A stretch of DNA of 64,000 nucleotides from Chrysoporthe austroafricana (Eukaryota > Ascomycota > Sordariomycetes > Diaporthales > Cryphonectriaceae). Both the position numbers and the translations under genes were made by a program. The DNA is taken from assembly GCA_001051155.2 (NCBI GenBank), contig JYIP02000013.1, positions 186,001 to 250,000 of the forward strand, in the 5' to 3' direction. The notes below the pieces were generated by a model that was given only the letters and a program-made list of their open reading frames with translations, was not told the DNA's origin and did no database searches. Below are positions 34,490-44,899 of this stretch, piece after piece (position 1 is the stretch's first letter; every line of letters begins with the position of its first letter).

Positions 34490-34546
34490 GTAAACATTTT
34501 GCCGTAAACATTTTACCCGTAAACATTTTGACTTGTAAACATTTTA
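34490..34546. promoter_or_regulatory. four tandem GTAAACATTTT sites
   Basis: GTAAACATTTT occurs at 34490, 34504, 34519 and 34535, spaced 14-16 bases, 290-350 bases before gene F's start. GTAAACA is the core bound by forkhead transcription factors, so a cell-cycle-regulated promoter is possible. No experimental basis. Confidence 0.45.
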
Positions 34547-34834
34547 GTGATAATGTTTTCTGTGTTGATGCTGCTCTGTAGTGGCAACATGTTTGTCCAC
34601 ATCTTGGTGATTGTAAGAAGCATCCTAACAACTGAAGTCTTATCGATTAGACTTCGTAGATTCAACGCATGAAACTTGTTTGTCTCCTACCCACGCAGCC
34701 TGCCCCGCGTACCTTTCTCCAGCCGAGCTTCCTCTCCAGCCAAGCTCTCTTCCTACCAATCTCGACCCAACACCAGCGCGAGCGATATTCAACACGACAT
34801 ACAACCTACGAACCCGCTCGATACAATTTCCAAA

Positions 34835-37092
34835 ATGTCGTTCAGCGAGCAGCAGATCGAGGCTATTCAGACATGGGTGAAGGAGGAAGGCTGTGCGGTG
34901 GGGTCGATTACGGTCCAGCCTGAAGGCGACCTGAGCGCGACTCTGGTCAGGGCGATCTGGGACAGCATTGACGAGCTGGACGATGGCATGCGGCTGATAT
35001 ACGTACGATCGTCGACACTCGAGACGCAACTCCTTCAATTTGAGCTCAAGTCGGGGCCGGGCGGCGAGGGATCTCTTGATGACAACACCGCTGCCTGCCA
35101 GGACGACGTCCTGCCGCCTGATGCAGTCATCATCATCACATACGAACGGCTCAAGGCCATCCTCCAGGAGCAATATTCGCGAGACGCGTTCCCGCAGCGG
35201 GCAGTCCTCGTGTTTGAGCACGAGCTGGGCTGGGGTCTGGATGAGATCGCCGTGAGAGGCCAGGTGGCACTGGTCGCCAAGGACCTTTCAGCGGCGGGGC
35301 GGCGGCCTGTCATCAAGATGATGGGCCTGTCATACCACGCGGGCGGTTCGTCCTGGCTGGAGCATCCAGCGCAGCTCGTGGCGAATGGCACCATGTCCTT
35401 GGACATGTCGGTCACGTCCATACGGGCTTCTGAACGGGGCAGTACTGCAAGAGGCGATGGGATCATGTTCCGCGACGCCCTTTACAGAGCTGCCAACACC
35501 CTGGCTAGGGGCAAACACGTTGTCATATATGCGAGTGGAAGCATGGACGCCTTCGTGGATCAGCTTGGGAATCTGATCCGCGCGAATCAACAACACGGCG
35601 CCAGCTGCCAGTTCTCGGTGGTGGAGAGCTTTCTGCCGGGTCCAGCTCACGACATCGCCATGACAGACGATATTCTCCCAGTGTTTAGCGCGTCGCAGGC
35701 GGCATGTATTATTCCGATGCCACCCGCCGCTTTCGCCACGCCTTTGCCGATCACCAACGTCGGCCTAGTTGTGTTCTTCAGGGACAAAGTAGATCAGATG
35801 GTGTACGATGCGGAGTTACTGCTCTGTAAGTACGGGTCGGGACTCCCTTCACAGCAGGAGCACCGCCTGGACGCTGCGATTGGCAGTGGACTTGATGGTT
35901 CGCTCGGCGGGCTGTCCGGTGGAGATATGCCAGAGCATATCCGCCTGCCCTGCGACGAAGAGCTGTGGAACGAGCTGCCGTCCAGCCCGTCCATCCTGAC
36001 CCCCGCCTCCTGCGTGGAGTTGACAGCGACAGGAGGCACCTGCCGGCCTGGCTCGCCGTCTTGGGGCTGTATCCAGGGCGACCTCTTCACGAGCTCCCAC
36101 TATTCGGCGCGCGGAAGCGTCCTGAGGAGTTTGTCATACGCCTGCGCATCATGGGCCTTGTCGACGTGTCTACGACGGGAGTTGGCTTCGAGTTAACCGG
36201 TCGCGGGGCCAAGACACTCCAGCTCATGGCGTCCAGCCCGCTGCTGACGTTCGAATCTACTGTGGCGATCGCTGGGATCGACGACGGCAAGATGGGACCC
36301 AAGGTCGCCAGAGCCGTCTTGCGCGTGGCTCTCATCAGGCAACCGAGCATCTTGGAGGGTTTGGTCAGTCGGAACGGCGGCCCGTCAGATTGGGGGGCCA
36401 ACTCGGCTGATGATGTCTCCGAGCTCATCCAGGGCATCGTGGCGGGCGCCGAGAACGGTGGGCCCGGTCGAGACTTCATTGACAGGGGTGCGATATGGAC
36501 GGTCTGGGTAGCCTTCGAGGACGTTGTGCACGACATGGAAGCATCCAGGTCCATGCCGGATGCCATCTCGCCGCGGCTCGGAAAGGGGGGCAGGGCGTCC
36601 AGGTTCAGGGCCCCCTTCAGCCTGAACAAGGCCGCCGTGCTGGAGCTCTGCAGCTTCGTTGGCAGCCTCGAGAGGGATCTGGCGCTGTCACCCACTGACA
36701 AGCGGTCGTGGGGCACCGCGTTGACCGAGGCCGAGGAGATCACAGTCCACCAGGAGCTGGCGAGGGCCAGCTACTCGACTCTGCTCGACGTCCTCATGCT
36801 CTCTTCCAAGCCCACGTCTCCTTGTCTCCTGAGGGCGAAGCGTGCGGTACAGGTCAGGGGCCAGTTTGACCATGCGATGCTGGAGCATTGGCGTGACAAC
36901 ATGATGGCCAGGGGCAAGCAGTTCATCCTGGTTGCTGCTGTGCCTTCCTCTCTGGACTGTGGGGACGGCGGCGACATCGACGCCTTCAGCATTACGCTGA
37001 TGCCTTACACGGTGGTCCGGACCCTTGTGGGGGACCTGAAGACCGAGCCGGTTGACATGTGGTTACAGTCTAGAGTCATGATGAACCACTAG
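34835..37092 (+). CDS. family gene F: degenerate DExH-box helicase-like protein
   Basis: Start ATG 34835 (MSFSEQQIEAIQTW). The frame is open to about 35985, then shifts. A 53-nt intron 35980-36032 (GTCCAG...ACAG, branch-like GTTGAC) would restore it exactly and give 734 aa; the donor is weak, so a one-base frameshift is the alternative. The layout follows DEAH-type RNA helicases: DAVIIITYERL (motif Ib), LVFEHEL (motif II), KMMGLSYHAG (motif III), then AAFATPLPITNVGLVV and DQMVYDAELL (motif V/VI region), then a winged-helix/HA2-like part (FVIRLRIMGLVDVS...GFELTGRGAK). The Walker A GKT is absent and DExH is replaced by FEHE, so ATP hydrolysis is unlikely. I infer a helicase-derived pseudoenzyme. 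Promoter has array P4 and forkhead-like sites. Confidence 0.6.
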
Positions 37093-37302
37093 TTAGGCAG
37101 ACGAGTCGCAGAACCGAGAATGAGATCAGCGTGGATGTATGAATGTGTGTTTGACTGTGATTCAGAGATGATATGGAATCCAATGAAGGTGTCATTTGCG
37201 TAGTAAAGTTTATGCGATTCTTAAGTTTTCAGTCCACAAGACCAAAACTTTATCTCGTATTTATTCGACCAGTCCTTGCGAAAGCTTTCAGGCACGATGG
37301 TT
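37093..37302. repeat. 3' flank of gene F with a repeat shared with gene D's promoter
   Basis: 37210-37285 matches the reverse complement of about 33620-33705. The rest is unremarkable. Confidence 0.6.
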
Positions 37303-37368
37303 TTTTCAAGCCTTTTCTCACTGTACCCTGAGAATTTCAAAGTACCAGTACTCCACTTGGCTAGACTC
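37303..37368. repeat. interspersed repeat, copy 2
   Basis: Near-identical to 28700-28768 (CCTTTTCTCACTGTACCCTG, AGTACCAGTACTCCACTTGG). Both are in + orientation although the neighbouring genes E and F face opposite ways. Confidence 0.75.
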
Positions 37369-37560
37369 CCATCTCTATCCCTCCCACAATCCAGTCTCGG
37401 TCGCTGGTCCTCTTTTCTTTTGCCCACCACACGAACAGTGACCGACGCGACCGCAACCCAGTCACGATCGATTTCCATCTTCGCCAAGAAAAGAAGCCTG
37501 TCGTCCGTCTAACCTTGTTCCGACACTCGTTTGCATAAGCCCATACTCTATATGAATGCT

Positions 37561-37644
37561 GTCTCATGTAAGGCGACCGCCTTGTGTAAGACAAGGCCCG
37601 CAAATACCGGCGAGGCTCGGCAGGTGCCCGTTCAAATCTGAGAC
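37561..37644 (+). other. possible degenerate tRNA-Leu(UAA)-like sequence
   Basis: A perfect 6-bp stem GCCTTG/CAAGGC (37579-37597) encloses a 7-base loop TGTAAGA with UAA in the anticodon position. It is followed by a GC-rich variable-arm-like region and GTTCAAATC. GTCTCA and TGAGAC at the two ends pair. However the T-stem does not pair and there is no D-arm or A-box, so this is at best a pseudo-tRNA. Confidence 0.2.
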
Positions 37645-37935
37645 TTGTTTTTCATGAACATCATCGCCACCTTTGGCACACTAATAGAGGGGAAATCGCA
37701 GCACTGTGCATGGAATACATGTGAGGAGGTTGGGTGTTTTCAAGGGCCCGGGGGGGGGGCATCTCCTGGCAATTTGATGGGGATTTCAACCGTGACTTGA
37801 GTGTGGCGATGGGGATTGTGGTGCACCATCCCCCAGTTCATCATTTAGGTTTCAACCCCTAGAAGGCAATAGAACGATTATAAAATACACTCTAGCAAAT
37901 GAAAATTGTGTGCCCGAAAGATACGATACAGTGAG

Positions 37936-38010
37936 AGTGCGACAGCGCCGAGAGTGGCAGGTAATATCAACCTTCGAGTGATTCACGCTATTATTCACAG
38001 TCATTTGGCT
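37936..38010. repeat. direct repeat, left copy
   Basis: About 70 bases with GCAGCGCC-like sequence and the exact block ATATCAACCTTCGAGTGATT; the right copy is at 41128-41195. Confidence 0.7.
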
Positions 38011-38223
38011 ATATTTGCTAAGAAAATTGAAAGAGTGGTGCTTTTATACTTGCAATAACTCGGTCCTACCACAACAGCGTCAACCTCCGTTGAAACGAAA
38101 GTCTGCAATATCCTAGGATGTTGAATCCCAGCTAACGTATTCCTGTCTCTACTTGAAACAGCCTGTCCTGAGTCATCACATCCAACCATTCAAACATCGC
38201 CATTTCATAATTGAATGTTGATT

Positions 38224-38382
38224 TCAAATAGAAGCGATTGCATCAACGTAGGTGTAGATATAGTCGGGGTTGACGTCGCCTTCGTCACGGCGCCCAGCCT
38301 CAGTGCTCATCGGTGCAGCCAGAGCCTTAGGCACTATAGCGCAAATTGCCAGGAACGAAACAGCGAAGAGGCTGAGGGCCAT
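38224..38382 (-). CDS. 52-aa secreted peptide, possible RiPP precursor
   Basis: Start ATG 38382, stop TGA 38226-38224. Residues 1-22 are a good signal peptide (MALSLFAVSFLAIC..., cleavage near ALA). A dibasic Arg-Arg at 31-32 follows, then a 20-residue acidic, Tyr-rich tail containing YIYTYVDAI. It faces away from a UstYa-like gene 1.5 kb to the right. In fungal dikaritin pathways, UstYa-type enzymes cyclise Tyr-containing cores released by Kex2 from secreted precursors. Known precursors usually repeat the core many times; this has only one, so the role is inference. A plain small secreted protein is the alternative. A very short frame may also be chance, but the signal peptide plus dibasic site make that less likely. 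Confidence 0.45.
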   Translation of the reverse strand: MALSLFAVSFLAICAIVPKALAAPMSTEAGRRDEGDVNPDYIYTYVDAIASI

Positions 38383-39892
38383 GGTTTCTTTTTGGAAATA
38401 AGTCAAGAATGACCTGAGGAAAAGTCTGATGGCTACGAGTGTTGACTGGTTGTAGCAAGCAATCGTGAATGAACGATACACAGAAATAAACGATTGTTAC
38501 TTGAGACATCTCGTCCATTATATACTGGAGAGATTCTCTTCCCACGTATATTTGGCCGATCAAGAGAATATCTGTACAGCTCATTGACGGGCTAGTTAGA
38601 GCTTGAAGGACATGCATCGGCTTTCAGCTCTGAGTTGCACGCCATGACGACAGCGCCTAACCTGATAGAGCAGCCAGCAGCGACGGAAGGCTTTGTAAAA
38701 GCATGTAGGATTGTCGTGAAGCTAAAATGGCCTGATTCAAACATTTATCATGCATGGACCGTGAGCTGCAAGTTGACTATACGCTGATGAGTCGACTTGA
38801 AAAGTGTTGCATATCGACAGGGCTCCGAAGCACCCTCTCAGGCACCTAGGCGCTTCTAGACCCTTTGATAGCCGTGAAACATCGTGGCTTCCTAACTAGG
38901 AAGCCCTTCTGGCCAGCTGAAACGATAATTGCTGCCCAGCGGATCCGTATCGGCTGAAATGAAAGGTAAGGACCTTTCCAGGGCCCTCTATATGAGGGCG
39001 GTTTCCATCCCTTCCATATAATTCAGCTGGTTAAGCTTCAATACACTCGTCTACTCGCTCCTAGGTGCATTCAACAAAAAGGTAAACTTTAAATCTAGCC
39101 GCTAATAAAATAGAACTGCTGGCAGTAGACTCCGATACAACATCATGCCAACGCCCAACGAGCAACCAGTCATGACGAAAAGCCCTTTGAGGCTGTACTT
39201 AAGAATGAGAATCTCCTTTAGAAACTTGAAGTACTCGAAGCTGGTGACTAATAGGGTAGATGTGAGGGTTGTGGGTGCACAAGTGAAGTGAGAGAGTGTG
39301 CGATGCTCCTACGCAGTGTATTCGCAGCTACGTAGCTAAGATGACAACCACTGAACCTGTCCCACCTCTCTTTACGGTATTCACATCCGTCCTGGGAGCT
39401 TATATGGAGTCTCCCTCGATGCTTTCGCGCTGCTCCCTCGCTCTGTTCTTGCCACTAGGCAGTTTTGGTTGCATTACCCCTTCTTCAAGATTCGCCACAA
39501 TAGTTTGATTCGCTTGCTCCCTAGCCTCAGTCTCGTTCCGTGTGCTGTATTCAGCTCAGAAGCTGGGCAAGGCCTTATAGCTCCTAGCAGTAGAACTACT
39601 AGCAGCAAGCGCCGATACAACATCATGCCAGTGATGAACCTATTAGACCAGCCAGTGACGACGAAAGCCCGTTTCTAGCTGTGCCTAGAATGAAGATTTC
39701 CTTCGAAAACTTAACTTTGAATCTGACTATCAACAGGATAGAAATGGAGGGAGCGGGCTCGGGTTTTTAATAAATGCCGGATCTGAAATGGATTTATTCA
39801 AACGTAACCAAGCACTTATAGGTGAAGATCACCGTACAGAAACGCGGATTTCTATTCAGGTTTGATCCAGGACGCTTCTCAAATCGACGACA
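38383..39892. other. divergent spacer before the UstYa-like gene
   Basis: No gene. About 39118-39260 and 39590-39735 are diverged direct repeats (both contain CCGATACAACATCATGCCA and ACGAAA-GCCC, then GAATGA-GAT-TCCTT). Confidence 0.55.
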
Positions 39893-40952
39893 ATGAGTGA
39901 CTACGGCTCGGATATCGAAGAAGGGAAACCTTTCCTTGCTCAGCGTTATACGTATGCAGAGAGTCACGGGTGGAAAAGCCGAGCTTCTACCACTCTGAAG
40001 TACATGCTGCTACTCGTATTCGCATGCTCGTACATCTTTCTCCTCTACGCATATACCCATAATCTTTTCTCGACGGCAAGCCAGCATGATGAACACACTA
40101 ATATCAACGAGCTTGAGCGTAAGTTGCTAGCGGCACTTCAACAAGTGAGCTCGGATCTATTCACAAACATATTCCCAGGAATCTACTCGGATGCTCCTTT
40201 GCAGGCAGTAACACAGGACTTTCAACCATGGGGTCTTCGACCTTATTTTAATTATCCAGATGATCCACGTGTAGCCGAAGATATAGCCATTTGGCATCAC
40301 GATCTCAGTGGTATGTTGTACAGTCAAATCGGCAGCCAGCTATTCCTATTAATACACATTTTCCTTCGCCCTCAGTCGGCATGATAGCCATATCACAAGA
40401 AGAGAATGATAAGTTATGGAGAGGTACATCGGCACCCGTATACAACAGCCATGGACGAGTCGAGAATCAATATGTCGTACAAACGGTTGTATCTCATCAA
40501 CTCCATTGCCTTGTAAGTGAATCCACTTGATGCATCAAAAGCTTTTCTTGTATCAGGTTATCAAGAATCAGTCAAAATGTCGCTAGGTACTGACGAACAT
40601 TACCGCATCTATGCAGAAAACGATTCGTGATTTGATCTGGGATATGCACGTGAACGGGAAGAAAGACTATGACAAAGCAGCGCACTCCGACCATTGCATT
40701 GGGTTCTTTCGCCAACATGTGCTGTGTCACGCAGACCTCACACCGATATACTTCCAGTGGGATGGCGAAACGAGAAGTTATATCACGGACAGGCATCCAA
40801 CTCACTCGTGCCGTTCATGGGGCTCTATCTGGAAATGGTGCGCGAATAGAAACACAACTGGCATGAGGGTGGATTCAAATCACGTCACGGCAGCCCGGGA
40901 ATTCTTGGCGATGAATCATAGCCATCTTGAGTTCCTGGATGAGGGCCCATAA
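39893..40952 (+). CDS. UstYa-family (DUF3328) protein
   Basis: Three exons: 39893-40310, 40376-40512 and 40617-40952, joining to 296 aa. A single membrane helix spans about 36-54 (YMLLLVFACSYIFLLYAY) after a polar cytosolic start. Both HxxHC signatures of the family are present: HQLHC at ~180-184 and HSDHC at ~208-212, each split off by the introns in the usual places. YFNYPDDPRV and HADLTPIYFQW are other family blocks. UstYa-type proteins oxidise or cyclise peptides in fungal RiPP and other secondary-metabolite pathways, in the secretory route. No P450, methyltransferase or transporter is alongside, so a complete cluster is not evident. The only peptide candidate nearby is the 52-aa secreted peptide. 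Confidence 0.9.
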
Positions 40953-41299
40953 GTCCGCTGGATCCGGTAGAGCGGTGCCGCCAAAGGTAAGTCTAAACAT
41001 CCGAGAGTACGAGAATGTGAAATTATGTATCTGATATAGCGAGTGATAGGCACTCTCAAATCCCAGCTCTTTAAGATTGGATTTACGTTGAGAATTTGCG
41101 TAGGTTACATGTGCTATCGCTGGAAGTGTGGCAGCGCCAAGGGTGATATGTGATATCAACCTTCGAGTGATTCATGGTGTAACTCACGGTCGCCTCGCGA
41201 TGGCCCTGCGGCTAGGTGGACTACAAACAGCCAGCCATTTCTCTAGCTCGACTGCAGACAGCCTGACACATACTCTTTAGACCCTAACTACGCTTTCAC
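40953..41299. other. intergenic with direct repeat, right copy
   Basis: 41128-41195 repeats 37936-38010 (shared exact block ATATCAACCTTCGAGTGATT). No gene. Confidence 0.65.
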
Positions 41300-42027
41300 G
41301 GGGAGTTTAGCATATGTGCTCCCACCTAGCTCCTTCTTCAAGAGACGGCCCCAAAAGTGAAGAGTACACTGGATTGCCTAATGCGCCTGTTTAGCCATCA
41401 TGGTAGGCACATTGAGTTGGTGTCTGTGATGTTGTTCCGTCAGCTAGACCAGGAACAGGGTCTCCTGTGCAGACACGCTCAGTGTCGAGATGACCCTCGG
41501 ATTCTGCTTGTAGGCCCGCTTGCCTCGCTGAATACCCTTAGCACTTGGTAGCTGATTGATCCGCCATCCTCGGCATCTCCTCTGGGGTGACTGAAATACA
41601 TGAGTTTAGAGATCTCACCCTCCTAGTATAGTTAGAGTCTTTTGGGTGTTGGTCTGGGTGTTGGAACAGGTTGGCACCTATACTGGAGACGAAGCCGTAG
41701 ACGATGACTCTTAATGGCCGTGTGTCCCGGGTACAAACTGCCGCAGTTTTGGAGCACCTAAGGACGTGGCTAGAGTTATGAGTCACGATAAAGCTTAAAG
41801 AAAAAAGGCCGGCATTTGCCCCGCTGCCTTCGTGTCGGAGCATGATTGCGTTATTGAGACAAGTAATTCGCACAGCAGCGACCTCTAGAGAGCAGTCCCA
41901 AGAATGATGAGTGCAGCTTGCGCCCATCGAGAGCTTCGGCACGTAGTCATAATTTGGTGAACGCGGCCTGCGGGGGTTCACATACCAGTCCGAAGCAAAC
42001 GTATACGGCAGACTCGGAGGGGTCTCG
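41300..42027 (-). pseudogene. fragment of the SNF2 helicase gene (exons 2-3)
   Basis: On the minus strand it aligns with the SNF2 gene at 55.24-56.10 kb: PLRVIVYGF, the CTCGGAGGGGTCTCG-side border (CAGACTCGGAGGGGTCTCG), and downstream CTTCTTCAAGAGACGGC against CTTCTTCAACAGACGGC. Similarity ends at about 42027 and fades near 41300. The copied exon 2 has lost several segments, and the helicase core is missing. A partial, diverged duplicate, not a gene. Confidence 0.8.
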
Positions 42028-42856
42028 TTACGCTTCCGAAGCGTTCGTAGTCAGAGATTTCTATTGGGTTCTTTAGCTATGGATGCGGGCGTTTATTTTG
42101 GGCGTCGTGCTTCCCTGTTCTTCAGTGCCGTGAGCCGAAACCTTCGTCTTGCTGCGATCATGATAGAGGCCGCCACTTCTGGTGCCGGCTGGAAATTTCT
42201 CACTGCATGCCTTGAATTCTCACTGAGCACGTCTCCCTGATAGGCGGGAACTCTCTGGTGGTTCTGTATGGTGCTAGTCAGCGAAGAAATTTTGTGAGCC
42301 ATTTTCTTCTGGCATGGTAACGTAGCAATCACGGAGGAAAGTATTGAAAATGCCGCATACCCCCAGCAGTGCCGTGAGGAGTCCATCCATCCTGCGCATA
42401 CAGCTCCGGACAAAAAGATCGACTCACGGCTCCCGGGGCAGGGGTATATCGTCAGGCTTCGTCCTAGCTCCCTTCACAGCAATGCTCGCCCTAAAAGTGT
42501 GTCTTCGGTTTGACTCTTCCAATAAGTTCTCCGTCCCTTTCCCTGGCTCTTCAAGTTCTTCCTCCTAGACCGATTTCTCACTCTCCTAAACAACATCAGC
42601 GCAGAGCGGCAGAAAACTGGCGGCCCCGAAGCTATACCCCAGGCCAAGTCGCCGGGACACATGTGCCTACCCTCTGGCGCCAGAGATTTTGCCGCCATAC
42701 GGCGTCGTCATGGTATGACGACGATCCAATCAAGTATGTGGACAGGCATACTCTGAATCTAGTTGGCGTTATCCGGCAGTGTGGTCCTAACAGGAGCTCG
42801 CGCTACAGATGAGCCCATCAGCCCATTTCCTCCACCGGAGCTGACGCACATCCATC
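42028..42856. other. upstream region of the iron transporter gene
   Basis: No gene supported. It holds the promoter; no regulatory site can be assigned with confidence. Confidence 0.5.
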
Positions 42857-44404
42857 ATGTTTACGCCAAAGAAGTTCATCGACGTCCTCTGCGCTCCAGG
42901 TGCGAAAGGGGCTATTGAAGAAGCCGCGCCGACGCAACAGATCGCTGTGTCCGCCGGGGGACCACAAAAGGCCGCGGACGATTCGGTGCCTGTCCAGAAC
43001 ATCACCGGATTTGTCCCCAGGTCCAAGGGACGGCGCCTTGACCGATGGCTAGACACGTTGGTGCAGGCCTCTGGCTCCGAGCCCGTTTTCCTGTTGATCC
43101 TTGCGGGCCTCTGCATCTGGGCTTTTCTGGGCATTCCCTACGGTACCTCAGCAAAGTGGGCAGTTACCATTTCAGATGCCCAGGCAATTTTCAGCTACGT
43201 GTTTGATTCTTTCCTCATGCGCCAGCAGCTGAACAACTACGACAGACTGCTCCGCGTCTCGGCAAGCCTGAGGTCGCGCGGTCATAGCCACCGGACAATG
43301 CTCCGCGTGATGAGGCACGGCCGCCGGAAGACCATCGATAACATACAGTTGCCTGGGAGCGCCGGCCGGGCCGAATTCGCAGCAGACCTTCCTGTCGAGA
43401 GTTTAGTCGGGCGCATCTCTACGTTTTCGGCTTACGCGATGGGCCATCTGATCACCGTCATTTTGTTCTGGGTTGGCATTTGCGTCTGGCTTGGCTTCGG
43501 CCCCTACATGGAATGGAGCAATGCCTGGCAGCTATACATCAACTCGGCCACGTCCGCGCTGATGGTGCTGATCTTTGCCTTCCTAGCCAACATTCGGGAA
43601 CGGCATAATGTGTACATGGAAAAATGTCTCAGCCTTATTTTCGAAGTTGATTCCGCGGTGGAACGTAGGCTGCGCACCATTACCGGTGACACAACTCCCA
43701 ACCCTACGGTCATTATTCCTGCGCCCAAGATCGGCAAGATTCAGAGGGCTATCTTCTATTATGCCGACGTTGTTGGCACGTTGGTTGGCATCGCGATCTT
43801 GATTGTAGTGACGCTGGCGTGGGTGTGTATCGGCCCGGTCATGTCCTTCGATGCAAATTGGTGGCTGTTGGTTGGGACGTACGCCGGACTGGTTGGCCTC
43901 AACGACGGCTTCGTTCTACGCAACGTGCAGGCCCGTCTGGAGGAGTACGAAGAGGCAGCCTTCAGGCAGGCCGACCTGGAAGACATGGACGTTCTTAGGG
44001 ACGCGGGTATCCCGGACCAGAGCAGGGAGCATCGCCTCCATCGTTCTTTCAACTACCGGCTATCCATTACGATGGGCATGATAAGCGCTAACGAAGTGAC
44101 CGTTATCTTCGGCGTCCTCCTTATTGTCGGCCTGCTGATCGGTGCGAGTGTTATGAGGTGGACAGAAACAGGGCAGCTGCTTTGCAACATTCCTCCTAGC
44201 ATCGTCGAATCTTTCTTCATGATGATTCTCATCACGGGCCATAACATTTCGGAGTCTCGGCGACGGGTGGACGTGCACAACATGTACGCAAGACGGCTGA
44301 AGCTTCTTGCTGTTGTCGGTCAGTTCGAACCGGTTGAGACAGTGGCCGGATTAGCAGAGAGGACGGACAGGTTCGGAGAGCTCCAAACAATGGACGTAGG
44401 TTAG
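42857..44404 (+). CDS. Fet4-like low-affinity iron transporter
   Basis: Single exon, 515 aa from ATG 42857 (MFTPKKFIDVLCAPG), close to the ~550 aa of yeast Fet4. It matches the iron permease (PF04120) type: a soluble start, then a helix with SEPVFLLILAGLCIWAFLGI and the following FDSFLMRQQLNNYDRLL, two further paired membrane segments around 190-250, and more at 310-360 and 415-470. Members bring in Fe(II), and in yeast also Cu and Zn, at the plasma membrane when metal is plentiful. Intact, ordinary-looking gene, unlike its fragmented neighbours. Confidence 0.85.
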   Translation: MFTPKKFIDVLCAPGAKGAIEEAAPTQQIAVSAGGPQKAADDSVPVQNITGFVPRSKGRRLDRWLDTLVQASGSEPVFLLILAGLCIWAFLGIPYGTSAKWAVTISDAQAIFSYVFDSFLMRQQLNNYDRLLRVSASLRSRGHSHRTMLRVMRHGRRKTIDNIQLPGSAGRAEFAADLPVESLVGRISTFSAYAMGHLITVILFWVGICVWLGFGPYMEWSNAWQLYINSATSALMVLIFAFLANIRERHNVYMEKCLSLIFEVDSAVERRLRTITGDTTPNPTVIIPAPKIGKIQRAIFYYADVVGTLVGIAILIVVTLAWVCIGPVMSFDANWWLLVGTYAGLVGLNDGFVLRNVQARLEEYEEAAFRQADLEDMDVLRDAGIPDQSREHRLHRSFNYRLSITMGMISANEVTVIFGVLLIVGLLIGASVMRWTETGQLLCNIPPSIVESFFMMILITGHNISESRRRVDVHNMYARRLKLLAVVGQFEPVETVAGLAERTDRFGELQTMDVG

Positions 44405-44899
44405 AGTGAAGCTTGTCAGCTTTGCACAGGTCGTAAGCACTCGGCTCTGAGCGTGCATGAGCGATCGCCCAAGACAGCCGCGAGGTCGGTTTCCGCACGC
44501 AGCCACACGAACAGGTCGATAGCTCTTCTGGTTGTTGTGGTGCAGAGATCGTTATTATTTGCGGACCAACGTTAGCCGTCTGCAAGCTGCATTCTGCACT
44601 TGGCGTTTCGCATATAGTACCGTGCATTGTTGGGAGTATTTTTAAACAAGCTTGCATTATTCAAATACCGTAACGCCGCATCGTCCTTGTGTCTAACGTC
44701 CAGTATCTTGATATTTCTAAGCATGGTGCGCCCGGCACTCAATTTGAAGTCGCTTTTGCGCAAGGAATCTTGCGGAACTTGGCAAGCCTATTCGCCTGTT
44801 TGCCAGCTTTGCAAGTATTCTGTACTAGTTACAAAACATGTCTCACGGTGTCAACTACCCAGGCCCCCTAGGCCATTCTATCCTACTTTCGGCACCCGA
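44405..44899. other. intergenic
   Basis: No gene. An in-frame upstream ATG exists at 44723 but the stretch between does not look like the family N-terminus. Confidence 0.5.

Larger units (their letters stand above)
37369..38223. other. intergenic with scattered repeats
   Basis: A lone palindrome GGGGATTGTGG...CCATCCCC lies at 37812-37834. The left copy of the direct repeat that brackets the UstYa block is at 37936-38010. No other gene seen. Confidence 0.5.

Noticed and set aside
37561..37644. Functional tRNA-Leu(UAA)
   Set aside because: The anticodon arm is good but the T-stem does not pair and no D-arm is present.
37741..37760. Poly-G and poly-C runs as functional sites
   Set aside because: Simple homopolymers here and at 25292, 25703 and 52002 show no associated structure and are prone to sequencing error.
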